Of a stretch of DNA of 64,000 nucleotides, positions 41,180 to 50,029 are shown piece after piece; position 1 is the first letter of the stretch; each line of letters opens with the position of its first letter. A program made the position numbers and the translations under genes. The stretch comes from UQRS01 sp050946935 (lineage in GTDB: Bacteria; Bacillota; Clostridia; Oscillospirales; Acutalibacteraceae): the NCBI GenBank assembly GCA_050946935.1, contig JBMNVR010000009.1, positions 15,537-79,536 on the forward strand, in the 5' to 3' direction. Under the pieces are notes generated by a model. That model had not been told where the DNA came from. It saw only the letters and a program-made list of their open reading frames with translations, and did not search any database.

Positions 41180-42352
41180 TCAGATCCGGGCGACGCCGCA
41201 CTCCCGCGCGGCCCTTGCGACGGCGGCGGCGACCCGCTCGGCCACCCGGCGGTCGAAGGCGTCGGGGATAATCCGCTCGGGGGAAAGTTCCTCCTCCGGA
41301 ATGACCGACGCGATGGCGTAGGCGGCGGCCAGCTTCATCTCCTCGGTGATATCTGAGGCACGCACGTCGAGCGCCCCGCGGAAAATACCGGGGAAGGCCA
41401 GCACATTGTTGATCTGATTGGGATAGTCGCTGCGGCCGGTGCCGACCACCGCCGCGCCGTGAGCCCTGGCCTCGTCCGGTAGGATCTCAGGCACCGGGTT
41501 GGCCATGGCGAGGACGATCGGCCGCGCGGCCATGCTCTCGACCATCTCTCCCGTCAAAACACCGGGCGCTGATACGCCGATAAAGATGTCCGCACCCTCG
41601 ATCACCTCGCCGAGCGACCCGGTGCGCCGCGCCGGATTGGTGTGCGCCGCCATCTCAATATGGGCGGGATTTTCGCTCTCCATCCCGGCATAGAGCGCGC
41701 CGGCCTTGTCCACCATGATCAGCTCCCCCACCCCGGCCGAGAGGAACATTTTCCCGATCGCGATGCCGGCCGAGCCGGCGCCGTTGATGACCAACCGGGC
41801 CTTGTCGATCGGCTTGCCCACCACCCGCAGGGCATTAAGTACCGCGGCGAGACAAACCACCGCCGTGCCGTGCTGGTCGTCGTGAAAAACCGGGATGTCG
41901 CAGCATTCCTTCAGCCGCCGCTCGATCTCAAAGCAGCGGGGAGCAGCGATGTCCTCTAAGTTGATGCCGCCGAACGACCCGGCCAGCAGGCTGATGGTGC
42001 GGACAATCTCCTCCACGTCCTTCGACCGGATGCAGAGGGGGAAGGCGTCGACCCCGGCGAATTCCTTAAAGAGGACACACTTGCCCTCCATCACCGGCAT
42101 ACCGGCCTCCGGCCCAATGTCGCCGAGGCCGAGCACCGCCGTCCCATCAGTGATGACGGCGACCAGGTTGTGCCGCCGGGTGTAGGTGTAGGAGAGTCCG
42201 ACATCCTCCTTGATGGCGAGGCAGGGTTCGGCCACGCCGGGAGTGTAGGCCACCGCCAGGTCGGCCATATCTTTCAGCTTGGCGCGGCTGGTAATCTCGA
42301 TCTTGCCGGCCCATTCCTTATGTTTTTGCAGGGCGAACGCTTTTTTGTCCAC
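41180..42352 (-). CDS. NAD(P)-dependent malic enzyme, short form
   Basis: 390 residues from a GTG at 42352 with GGAAGGATC upstream; the longer frame lacks a ribosome site. Decarboxylates malate to pyruvate with NAD(P)+ reduction. Motifs: LAVAYTPGVAEPCLAI (about 33-48), VITDGTAVLGLGDIGPEAGMPVMEGK (about 67-92), NLEDIAAPRCFEIE, FHDDQHGTAVV with the metal-binding Asp pair, and the Rossmann GAGSAGIAIGKM, then VGTGRSDYPNQINNVLAFPGIFRGALD. Length fits the bacterial 380-410 residue form without a phosphotransacetylase tail. Single-gene transcript with its own promoter. Confidence 0.96.
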   Translation of the reverse strand: MDKKAFALQKHKEWAGKIEITSRAKLKDMADLAVAYTPGVAEPCLAIKEDVGLSYTYTRRHNLVAVITDGTAVLGLGDIGPEAGMPVMEGKCVLFKEFAGVDAFPLCIRSKDVEEIVRTISLLAGSFGGINLEDIAAPRCFEIERRLKECCDIPVFHDDQHGTAVVCLAAVLNALRVVGKPIDKARLVINGAGSAGIAIGKMFLSAGVGELIMVDKAGALYAGMESENPAHIEMAAHTNPARRTGSLGEVIEGADIFIGVSAPGVLTGEMVESMAARPIVLAMANPVPEILPDEARAHGAAVVGTGRSDYPNQINNVLAFPGIFRGALDVRASDITEEMKLAAAYAIASVIPEEELSPERIIPDAFDRRVAERVAAAVARAARECGVARI

Positions 42353-42433
42353 TTTGATCCTTCCTTTTCTCTTGACGTTTTGGGCGGACTCCCGCCGGGA
42401 TTTGCACCGGACGGCGGGGATTTCAACGCTTCT

Positions 42434-42461
42434 ATTATACAGCACAAATTTAAAATGTCCA
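42434..42461 (-). promoter_or_regulatory. Promoter of the malic enzyme gene
   Basis: TGGACA, 16-nt spacer, TATAAT on the minus strand; about 75-nt leader. Confidence 0.6.
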
Positions 42462-42489
42462 CCCGTTTCATTTTTTACGTTTTCATGCC

Positions 42490-42518
42490 TTGCGGAACAG
42501 GCCGCAAAATGGTACAAT
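42490..42518 (+). promoter_or_regulatory. Promoter of the purL operon
   Basis: TTGCGG, 17-nt spacer, TACAAT on the plus strand, about 80 nt before the purL ATG. No purine riboswitch fits in this short leader. Confidence 0.5.
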
Positions 42519-42598
42519 TTTATCATAATCGGGAAATGTTAAAATCGTCCGGAAGCGCACGGTTTTGCCGTTCGCGCAAAAGAAAGGGTGCCTGAACT

Positions 42599-45500
42599 AT
42601 GGTGAAACGATTGTTTGTGGAAAAAAAGCCCGGCTTCGATGTCGAAGCCGGACATGTCAAAGCCGACCTCTGCGACAGCCTGGGGCTGGACGCGGAAATC
42701 AGTCTCCGCCTGCTCTGCCGGTATGACGTCGAGGGCGTGTCAGAGGAGGAATATCTGCTCGCCCGGAACTCGATCTTCTCCGAGCCGAACGTCGACAATG
42801 TGTTCGACGAGGCGGTCGACCTCTCGGGCTGGCGGCACTTCACGACCGAGTATCTGCCCGGCCAGTACGATCAGCGCGCCGACTCGGCCGCGCAGTGCAT
42901 CCAGTTGCTCACCCAGGGGGAGCGGCCGCGGGTCGCCTCGGCCAAGACCTACGCCCTGCGGGGAACGCTCTCGGACGAGATGTTCGAAAAAATCCGGCAT
43001 TACCTCGTCAACCCGGTTGAGTCGCGCATTGCCTCCGACGACAAGCCGGCGACGCTCGACATGCCCTTCAAGGCGCCGGAAAAGGTCGAGCTGCTGGCCG
43101 GATTTACGCAAAAAACAGACGCGGAGATTGCCGCCTATCACAAGGCGGTCGGATTTGCGATGACGGCGGCCGACCTCTGTTTTTGCCGCGACTATTTCAA
43201 ATCGGAAGGCAGGGACCCCTATATCACCGAGCTGAAGGTCATCGACACCTACTGGTCCGACCACTGCCGTCATACCACCTTCCTCACCAACATCGAGAAG
43301 CTGGAGATTGAAAACGCCCCTCTTTGTGAAGCGATCCAGGCGGCCTTCGAGCAGTATCTGGCCGCGCGCAGGGCCGTCTACGGCGAGCGGGAGAAGACGA
43401 AGAACATCACCCTGATGGACATGGCGACCATGGGGGCCAAATATTTAAAGAAGCAGGGCGACATCCCCGACCTTGACGAGTCGGAGGAGATCAACGCCTG
43501 CTCGATCAACGCCGTGGTCGAGATTGACGGTCAAAAACAGGACTGGCTGATCCAGTTCAAGAATGAGACCCACAACCATCCGACCGAAATCGAGCCGTTC
43601 GGCGGCGCGGCCACCTGCCTCGGCGGGGCGATCCGCGACCCGCTTTCGGGGCGCGCTTATGTATATCAGGCCATGCGGGTCACCGGCAGCGGCGACCCGA
43701 CCGTTCCCTTTGCCGACACGCTGGCCGGCAAGCTTCCACAGAAGAAGATCACGACCGGCGCGGCGCACGGCTACTCCTCCTACGGAAACCAAATCGGGCT
43801 GGCCACCGGCCAGGTGGTGGAGCTGTACCATCCCGGCTATGTTGCCAAGCGGATGGAGATCGGCGCGGTGGTCGGCGCCGGCCCGAAAGAGAATGTTTTC
43901 CGCGGCACCCCCGCGCCCGGCGATGTCATCGTCCTTCTGGGCGGGCGCACCGGCCGGGACGGCTGCGGCGGCGCGACCGGCTCCTCCAAGGCACACGACT
44001 CGGCCTCGATTGAGACCTGCGGCGCCGAGGTGCAGAAGGGCAATCCCCCGACCGAGCGTAAGCTGCAGCGCCTCTTCCGCAGCAAAGAAGCCGCAAAAAT
44101 GATCAAACGCTGCAACGATTTCGGCGCAGGCGGCGTCTGCGTCGCCATCGGCGAGCTGGCCGACGGGCTGGACATCGACCTCGACGCCGTGCCGAAGAAG
44201 TACGAGGGCCTCGACGGGACCGAGCTTGCGATTTCCGAGTCGCAGGAGCGCATGGCCGTCGTGCTGGAAAAACCGGACGTCGAGCGGTTTATCTCCCTCG
44301 CCGGACGTGAAAATCTTGAGGCCACGCCGGTCGCCGTCGTGACCGACAAGGGACGTCTGCATATGCAATGGCGGGGGGAGACGGTGGTCGACCTCTCGCG
44401 CGAATTTTTGAATACCAACGGCGTGACCGGCCGGGCCGCGGCAAGGATCACCGCGCCCGATTCCGCCTACCGGACCGCCGTGCCGCAGGTGCTGCATGGT
44501 AAAGATACCGTAACCGCTTTCGCCGACAACCTCTCCCGGCTGGAGGTCTGCGCCCAGAAGGGGCTGGCCGAACGGTTTGACGCCTCGATCGGCGCGTCCA
44601 CCGTCCTGATGCCCTTCGGCGGCAAGCACCAGCTTACGCCGGAGGAGGCGATGGTCGCCAAAATCCCGCTCGAACAGGGGGAGACCGATGACGCCACCGC
44701 CATGAGCTTCGGCGCAATGCCCGGCCTGCTGGCCGAAAGCCCCTTTCACGGGGCGGTCATGGCAGTTATGGAGTCGCTGGCCAAACTGGCCGCGGTTGGA
44801 GCCGACCCGAGCGGCGCGCGCCTGACCTTCCAGGAATATTTTGAACGGCTGGGGGACAAGCCCGAACGCTGGGGCAAGCCGGCGGCCGCCCTTTTAGGGG
44901 CCTTCACGGCCCAGCTTGGCATGGGGGTTCCCTCGATCGGGGGCAAGGACTCGATGTCCGGCTCCTTCAACGAGCTGGACGTGCCCCCGACGCTGGTCAG
45001 CTTCGCGCTGGCCATGACCAAGGCGTCGGCCACGGCTTCAGCCGCACTGAAAGAGGCCGGGTCGACCATCGCCCTTCTGCCCCTGCCTATGGTAGCCGGG
45101 CAGCCCGACATGCCGGATTTCGCCGCTGCGAAACGGCTCAATGCCGCCGTTGCCTCCGCTTTGCGGGAGGGGAGAATTCTCTCTGCCGGCGTGGTGAAGG
45201 AAGGGGGCGCCGCCGCCTGCGTGGCCAAAATGGGCTTCGGCAACGGGATCGGCGCCGATTTTGCGACCGAGGACGCCGCGCTGCTTTTTGCGCCGACCGT
45301 CGCCTCCTTTGTTGTGGAGGTCCGGGAACTTTCAGCCCTCGACGGTTTTGCCTATACCCTGCTTGGAAAGACCAACGGTGACGGCGTGTTCCGCTTCCCA
45401 TCGGGAGAGATTTCGGTCGAAGCGGCCAAAAAACGCTGGCTTGAAAAGTTAGAGGGGGTCTTCCCGCTCTATTCCGACGCGGCGGTGGAGATGACACCGA

Positions 45501-46351
45501 CCGTGCCGGTCTATACTGAAAAATCCGGGCGCGCGCCCGCCATCCGGGCGGCAAAGCCCCGGGTCTTTATCCCCGTTTTCCCCGGCACAAACTGCGAGGT
45601 AGACACCGCCCGCGCCTTTGCCCGCGCCGGCGCAGAGCCGGAGATTTTCGTGGTCAAAAACCTCTCGTCCAGAGAGATTGAGGAATCCGCCGCCCATATC
45701 GCGGCCGCCATCGACAAAGCGCAGATCGTCATGCTGCCCGGCGGCTTCTCGGGCGGCGATGAGCCGGATGGCTCGGGTAAGTTTATCGCCACCACCTTCC
45801 GCGGCGCCCGGGTGAGAGAGGCGGTCGACCGCCTTTTGTCCCAGCGGGACGGCCTGATGCTTGGTATCTGCAACGGGTTCCAGGCACTGATCAAGCTCGG
45901 CCTCGTCCCATATGGAGAGATCCGTGCCCAGAAGGAAACCGATCCGACCCTGACCTTCAACACGCTTGGACGGCATATCTCCCGCATGGTGTATACGAGG
46001 GTCACCTCGGTCAAATCGCCCTGGCTCTCCCTCTGCGAGCCGGGGGAGGTGCATGCCGTCCCGGTCTCCCACGGGGAGGGGCGGTTTGTCGCCGACCGGG
46101 AGACGGTCGAGAGGCTGGCCGCAAACGGGCAGATCGCGACCCAGTATGTCGATCTCTCAGGCAATCCGACGGCGGATATCGAATTCAACCCCAACGGCTC
46201 GGTCTGCGCAATCGAAGGGATCACCTCACCCGACGGCCGGGTGCTGGGCAAGATGGGACACAGCGAACGTTGCTGCGTCGACTGCTACGGCAATGTGCCG
46301 GGCGAGAAGGATCAAAAACTCTTCGCCGCCGGCGTGCGGTACTTTAAATAG
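42599..46351 (+). CDS. purL: Phosphoribosylformylglycinamidine synthase, single-chain form
   Basis: 1250 residues with AAAGGGTG before ATG 42599. Converts FGAR to FGAM with glutamine and ATP in purine synthesis. It is the large one-chain form, with PurS-like N-terminus, two AIR-synthase-like ATP domains and a C-terminal glutaminase. Motifs: TYWSDHCRHTTF (about 219-230), FKNETHNHPTEIEPFGGAATCLGGAIRDP in split form (ETHNHPTEIEPFGGA), FGAGGVCVAIGELADGL, SIGGKDSMSGSF and the glutaminase PVFPGTNCEVDTARAF with LGICNGFQAL (nucleophile Cys about 1091) and the closing GHSERCCVDCYGN. Length matches clostridial enzymes (1230-1260). Confidence 0.97.
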   Translation: MVKRLFVEKKPGFDVEAGHVKADLCDSLGLDAEISLRLLCRYDVEGVSEEEYLLARNSIFSEPNVDNVFDEAVDLSGWRHFTTEYLPGQYDQRADSAAQCIQLLTQGERPRVASAKTYALRGTLSDEMFEKIRHYLVNPVESRIASDDKPATLDMPFKAPEKVELLAGFTQKTDAEIAAYHKAVGFAMTAADLCFCRDYFKSEGRDPYITELKVIDTYWSDHCRHTTFLTNIEKLEIENAPLCEAIQAAFEQYLAARRAVYGEREKTKNITLMDMATMGAKYLKKQGDIPDLDESEEINACSINAVVEIDGQKQDWLIQFKNETHNHPTEIEPFGGAATCLGGAIRDPLSGRAYVYQAMRVTGSGDPTVPFADTLAGKLPQKKITTGAAHGYSSYGNQIGLATGQVVELYHPGYVAKRMEIGAVVGAGPKENVFRGTPAPGDVIVLLGGRTGRDGCGGATGSSKAHDSASIETCGAEVQKGNPPTERKLQRLFRSKEAAKMIKRCNDFGAGGVCVAIGELADGLDIDLDAVPKKYEGLDGTELAISESQERMAVVLEKPDVERFISLAGRENLEATPVAVVTDKGRLHMQWRGETVVDLSREFLNTNGVTGRAAARITAPDSAYRTAVPQVLHGKDTVTAFADNLSRLEVCAQKGLAERFDASIGASTVLMPFGGKHQLTPEEAMVAKIPLEQGETDDATAMSFGAMPGLLAESPFHGAVMAVMESLAKLAAVGADPSGARLTFQEYFERLGDKPERWGKPAAALLGAFTAQLGMGVPSIGGKDSMSGSFNELDVPPTLVSFALAMTKASATASAALKEAGSTIALLPLPMVAGQPDMPDFAAAKRLNAAVASALREGRILSAGVVKEGGAAACVAKMGFGNGIGADFATEDAALLFAPTVASFVVEVRELSALDGFAYTLLGKTNGDGVFRFPSGEISVEAAKKRWLEKLEGVFPLYSDAAVEMTPTVPVYTEKSGRAPAIRAAKPRVFIPVFPGTNCEVDTARAFARAGAEPEIFVVKNLSSREIEESAAHIAAAIDKAQIVMLPGGFSGGDEPDGSGKFIATTFRGARVREAVDRLLSQRDGLMLGICNGFQALIKLGLVPYGEIRAQKETDPTLTFNTLGRHISRMVYTRVTSVKSPWLSLCEPGEVHAVPVSHGEGRFVADRETVERLAANGQIATQYVDLSGNPTADIEFNPNGSVCAIEGITSPDGRVLGKMGHSERCCVDCYGNVPGEKDQKLFAAGVRYFK

Positions 46352-46408
46352 GGCTGCACATAGAGAGGATTTTTTCTGTACAGAATTTTCAATAAGGATG
46401 CGATACAT

Positions 46409-47617
46409 ATGAAATACGCGGTATTGCTTTGCGACGGGATGGCCGACTACCCGGTCGAGGCGCTGGACGGCAAAACCCCGATGGAGGCGGCCGACAAGCC
46501 GCATATGGACGAGCTGGCCCGGACGGCCGAGATCGGCCTGTGTCAGACGGTGGCCGCCGGCCTGAAGCCCGGCAGCGACGTCGCCAACCTCTCGGTCATG
46601 GGATACGACCCGGCCGTCTGCTACACCGGCCGCTCCCCGCTGGAGGCGGCCAGCATCGGCATCACGCTTTCCGACACCGACGTGGCGCTGCGCTGCAACC
46701 TGGTCACCCTGTCGGACGAGGCGGACTATGCCGACAAAACCATGGTCGACTACTGCGCCGGAGACATCTCCAGCGAGGAGGCGGCCGAGATCATCCACTC
46801 AGTGCAAGAGGCCTTTGGAAGCGATCGTTTTCATTTCTACAACGGTGTTTCCTACCGGCACTGCCTGGTCGTGAAGGACGGAACGACCGACCTTGGCGCT
46901 TTGACCCCGCCCCATGACATCAGCGGCCGGGTCGTCGGCGAATATCTCAGCCGGTCGAAAAACGCGGTCGGCCTGATTGACATGATGCGGCGCAGTTACG
47001 ACCTCCTCAAGGATCACCCGGTTAACAAGGCCCGGGTGGCCGCCGGCAAACGGCCGGCCAACTCCATCTGGCTTTGGGGAGAGGGGCGCCGCCCCGCTTT
47101 AGAGAATTTTGAGGCCAAAAACGGCGTAAAGGCCGGCGTGGTTTCGGCCGTCGATCTGATTAAGGGGATCGGTCTCCTCGCCGGGATGAAGGTGGCGGAG
47201 GTGCCGGGCGCGACCGGCTATATTGACACGAATTTTGAGGGCAAGGCCGCCGCGGCCGCCAGCCTGCTGCAATCGGGATGCGACCTTGTTTATGTCCATG
47301 TGGAAGCGCCGGACGAATGCGGCCATCGCGGCGAGTGCGCCAACAAGGTGAAGGCCATCGAGCTGATCGACCAAAGAATTCTGCCGGTTCTGCTTTCGGC
47401 GCTGGAAGATGGGGGCGAATATCGCATCCTGATCCTGCCGGATCATCCGACCCCTCTCTCGACGCGGACGCACGCGGGCGACGCGGTACCCTTTTTGCTG
47501 TACGACAGCCGGAAGCCGGCGGCCGGCGCGGCGATGTTCTGCGAACGGACGGCGAAGGAGAGCGGCCTGTTTATCCCGTACGGGCCGGATATCATGACCC
47601 GGCTGATCCGGGGATAG
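46409..47617 (+). CDS. Cofactor-independent phosphoglycerate mutase, ApgM type
   Basis: 402 residues, 57 nt after purL. Interconverts 3- and 2-phosphoglycerate using metal ions and a phosphoserine intermediate. The alkaline-phosphatase-like fold is shown by YAVLLCDGMADYPVEALDGKTPMEAA, SDVANLSVMGYDP with the active serine, YCAGDISSEEA, VYVHVEAPDECGHRGECANKVKAIELIDQ and the late LPDHPTPLSTRTHAGDAVPFLLYD. This is the archaeal/ApgM subgroup (about 400 residues) rather than the 510-residue GpmI. ApgM-like enzymes have also been annotated as homoserine kinases (ThrB2), which I cannot exclude from sequence alone. Confidence 0.93.
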   Translation: MKYAVLLCDGMADYPVEALDGKTPMEAADKPHMDELARTAEIGLCQTVAAGLKPGSDVANLSVMGYDPAVCYTGRSPLEAASIGITLSDTDVALRCNLVTLSDEADYADKTMVDYCAGDISSEEAAEIIHSVQEAFGSDRFHFYNGVSYRHCLVVKDGTTDLGALTPPHDISGRVVGEYLSRSKNAVGLIDMMRRSYDLLKDHPVNKARVAAGKRPANSIWLWGEGRRPALENFEAKNGVKAGVVSAVDLIKGIGLLAGMKVAEVPGATGYIDTNFEGKAAAAASLLQSGCDLVYVHVEAPDECGHRGECANKVKAIELIDQRILPVLLSALEDGGEYRILILPDHPTPLSTRTHAGDAVPFLLYDSRKPAAGAAMFCERTAKESGLFIPYGPDIMTRLIRG

Positions 47618-47698
47618 GCTTCCCTGACCGCCCAAGCCGGCCGATGCGGCGTGTCTCGACCCGTATTGCCGGACCGATACCAAAGAAAGGACGTTTGC

Positions 47699-48439
47699 AT
47701 GAACACTGTATTGTTTGACCTGGACGGAACCCTCCTCCCGATGGAGCAGGAGGATTTTGTAAAAGCCTATTTTGGGGCGCTCGGAGCTTACATGACGCCC
47801 TATGGCTTTGAGCCGGAGGAATTGGTAAAATCGGTTTGGGCCTGCACCCGGCAAATGATGCAAAACGACGGCTCGGTTCCCAACCGCGACCGGTTCTGGA
47901 GCAGTTTTGTCGACCTCTGCGGGGCGGAGGCCGCCGCGCACCGCGCGGATTTTGATCGGTTTTATTCCACCGATTTTGAAAAGGCAAGAGTCGCCACTCG
48001 GGTACAGCCTCTCGCAGCCGAGTGCATCCGTATTTTAAAGGAAAAGGGTTATCGCCTGATCCTTGCGACCAACCCGATTTTCCCACAGGCGGCCACCTAT
48101 GCCCGCATCCGCTGGGCCGAACTGGATCCGGCTGATTTTGCATGGATCACAACCTACGAAAACGCCGGGTACTGCAAGCCCAACCCAGGGTATTACGCTG
48201 AGATTCTCGACCGCGTCGGCGCAGAGGCATCCGACTGCCTGATGATTGGCAACGACGTGAGAGAGGATATGTGCGCCGCCGCTTTGGGGATGGAGGTTTT
48301 GCTTTTAACCGACTGCCTGATCAACGACAAAGGTCTGGATGTTTCTCCTTTCCGTCAGATGGATTTTTCAGGTCTGCGGAACTTCATCGCCGATTTGCCG
48401 GATGTAAGGCAAAAGCAGTGCGCGCCCGATTCGGTTTAA
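47699..48439 (+). CDS. HAD-family phosphatase
   Basis: 246 residues from ATG 47699 (AAAGAAAGGA upstream). HAD motif I is VLFDLDGTLLP (nucleophile Asp8), motif II LILATNP, motif III the Lys in YCKPNPGYY and motif IV MIGNDVREDM. A helical cap domain sits between motifs I and II (about 15-100), as in subfamily IA phosphatases. Hydrolyses a small phosphate ester; substrate unknown. Last gene of the purL operon, followed by a terminator. Confidence 0.9.
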   Translation: MNTVLFDLDGTLLPMEQEDFVKAYFGALGAYMTPYGFEPEELVKSVWACTRQMMQNDGSVPNRDRFWSSFVDLCGAEAAAHRADFDRFYSTDFEKARVATRVQPLAAECIRILKEKGYRLILATNPIFPQAATYARIRWAELDPADFAWITTYENAGYCKPNPGYYAEILDRVGAEASDCLMIGNDVREDMCAAALGMEVLLLTDCLINDKGLDVSPFRQMDFSGLRNFIADLPDVRQKQCAPDSV

Positions 48440-48483
48440 TCGGGAAACGTAGCCTGCCAAAGGTGGAACTTATAAGGTAGTAA

Positions 48484-48513
48484 AATAGCGGCAGACATAT
48501 GTCTGTCGCTATT
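48484..48513 (+). terminator. Terminator of the purL operon
   Basis: AATAGCGGCAGACATATGTCTGTCGCTATT, one G-T step in an otherwise perfect palindrome, then CTCTTT. Confidence 0.75.
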
Positions 48514-48629
48514 CTCTTTGTGCAACATTGTATTGCAGCGTACAGGCGAGGCCTGCGGCCTCATGTATGCTGTACAACCATAAAACCGGAATTTCATTCA
48601 TTAAAAAGCAAATACAAACTGAGAGCAAT

Positions 48630-48790
48630 GAAAAATACCCGCCAAATCAGGGTCGGATAATACAAATCCCCCAGCGGCGGATATTTTTTGTCGCCCTGTC
48701 TCCCCCGGCTGCCGCGCGCAGCGGCGGCGAGGGAGAGGGCATTGAAATCCCGTTTTTTATTGCGGAGCAATAAAAGAGCATTCGTCTCGA
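48630..48790 (+). repeat. Single full copy of the 140-bp repeat
   Basis: Runs from AATACCCGCCAAATCAGGGT to CCCGTTTTTTATTGCGGAGC and CAATAAAAG, same block order as the tandem copies at 1.5-2.1 kb. It separates the purL operon from the AT-rich ArsR/nitroreductase pair. Confidence 0.85.
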
Positions 48791-48869
48791 TTTTCTTTAC
48801 CAATACACAAAATTGAAAAAAGGGTGGTATAATCGTTTAAGTAAATACACGATTGAACGGTGTGATCGC

Positions 48870-49247
48870 ATGAACGAATGTATAACGCAACGAAAATTAC
48901 TGGCTGACGAGTTTAAAGCATATCGAAAAGTATTCATCGCTCTGGGTGACGAAACCAGGCAGCAGATATTCATTGTGCTGCTGGAACACGACACACTGGG
49001 TATGCGCGTACCAGAGATAACGCGAAAGACCCATCTATCAAGGCCGGCCGTCTCACATCATCTTCAAATATTAAAGGAGGCCGGACTTATCAATATGCAC
49101 AGGGTGCATACAATGAATTATTATTATGTTGATGCAGACGAAAGCTGTTGGCACGGGCTAAAAGCATTGATCGATCATGTGGACAAAGTGGTTTGCGACG
49201 CCAATAAAAACGGATATCCTAAATTTAGGGAGGATGAATCTCAATGA
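48870..49247 (+). CDS. ArsR-family transcriptional regulator
   Basis: 125 residues from ATG 48870; the ribosome site is weak. Winged-helix ArsR/SmtB fold: FIALGDETRQQIFIVLLEHDTLGMRVPEIT, recognition helix with KTHLSRPAVSHHLQILKEAGLI and the wing RVHTMNYYYVD. It lacks the paired cysteines or the CxC of metal sensors (only isolated Cys), so it may sense something else or be redox-linked. Its end overlaps the nitroreductase start by 4 nt, so it probably controls this gene. Confidence 0.88.
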   Translation: MNECITQRKLLADEFKAYRKVFIALGDETRQQIFIVLLEHDTLGMRVPEITRKTHLSRPAVSHHLQILKEAGLINMHRVHTMNYYYVDADESCWHGLKALIDHVDKVVCDANKNGYPKFREDESQ

Positions 49248-49921
49248 ATATTTTTGATGCAATTCAGGAACGGCATTCTGTAAGAAGTTATATGAAAAAA
49301 GAAATACCAGACGACATAGCCATACAATTGAAAAAGGAAATCCAAGCATGCAACATCGAAGGTAAGCTGCATATTCAATTGATTACAAATGAGCCAAAGG
49401 CGTTTGACGGTTTTATGGCGCGTTATGGAAAATTCAGCGGCGTACAAAATTATATTGCACTGATCGGGAAACAATCATCCGGATTAGAGGAAAAGCTGGG
49501 TTATTATGGCGAACGCATTGCGTTGTTTGCACAAACGCTTGGACTGAACACCTGTTGGGTAGCAATGAGTTTTCGTAAAAGCGTGACAAAACATAGCTGT
49601 CAAATAAACGCTGACGAAAAATTGGTATGCGTTCTGGCTCTTGGTTATGGCTTGACAAGCGGTGTACAGCACCGCTCCAAAAGTATTGAGGAGGTCTGCT
49701 CCCCCTGCGAAGAGATGCCGCAGTGGTACAAGCGAGGGATTCAAGCCGCTTTACTTGCTCCCACAGCTATGAACCAGCAAAAATTTCTCTTCTCATTCAG
49801 CGAAAACATCGTATCGGTAAAATCTACCGGGGGTTTTTATTCTAAAGTAGACCTTGGGATTGCAAAGTATCACTTTGAAATTGGCGCAGGCAAGGATCAC
49901 TTCAAGTGGAAAAAGGCCTGA
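49244..49921 (+). CDS. Nitroreductase-family protein
   Basis: 225 residues, start overlapping the ArsR stop. FMN-dependent nitroreductase-like fold in its putative TM1586-type two-lobed arrangement: MNIFDAIQERHSVRSYMKKEIPDD (FMN phosphate-binding RHSVR), then QNYIALIG, the helix YGERIALFAQTLGLNTCWVAMSF and LALGYG, and the C-terminal RGIQAALLAPTAMNQQKFLFSF, DLGIAKYHFEIGAGKDHF. Reduces nitro compounds or quinones with NAD(P)H; the substrate is unknown. AT-richer than the surrounding genes, and bounded by a repeat and a terminator, so possibly acquired together with its regulator. Confidence 0.88.
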   Translation: MNIFDAIQERHSVRSYMKKEIPDDIAIQLKKEIQACNIEGKLHIQLITNEPKAFDGFMARYGKFSGVQNYIALIGKQSSGLEEKLGYYGERIALFAQTLGLNTCWVAMSFRKSVTKHSCQINADEKLVCVLALGYGLTSGVQHRSKSIEEVCSPCEEMPQWYKRGIQAALLAPTAMNQQKFLFSFSENIVSVKSTGGFYSKVDLGIAKYHFEIGAGKDHFKWKKA

Positions 49922-49950
49922 CGCCAATCTCCGTTTTTTTGTTCGCAAAA

Positions 49951-49992
49951 AAAAGCTTCAGGATGGGCTATCCCATTCTGAAGCTTTTTCTT
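49951..49992. terminator. Bidirectional terminator between nitroreductase and the G5/3D gene
   Basis: AAAAGCTTCAGGATGGG/CCCATTCTGAAGCTTTT between convergent genes; one mismatch, T-runs on both sides. Confidence 0.8.
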
Positions 49993-50029
49993 CTTATGGT
50001 TTGGTCAAGGCCGCCGTTTCCGGCCGATC

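Noticed and set aside
43445..44749. 434-residue minus-strand ORF
   Set aside because: Antisense of purL, whose frame is certain from conserved motifs.
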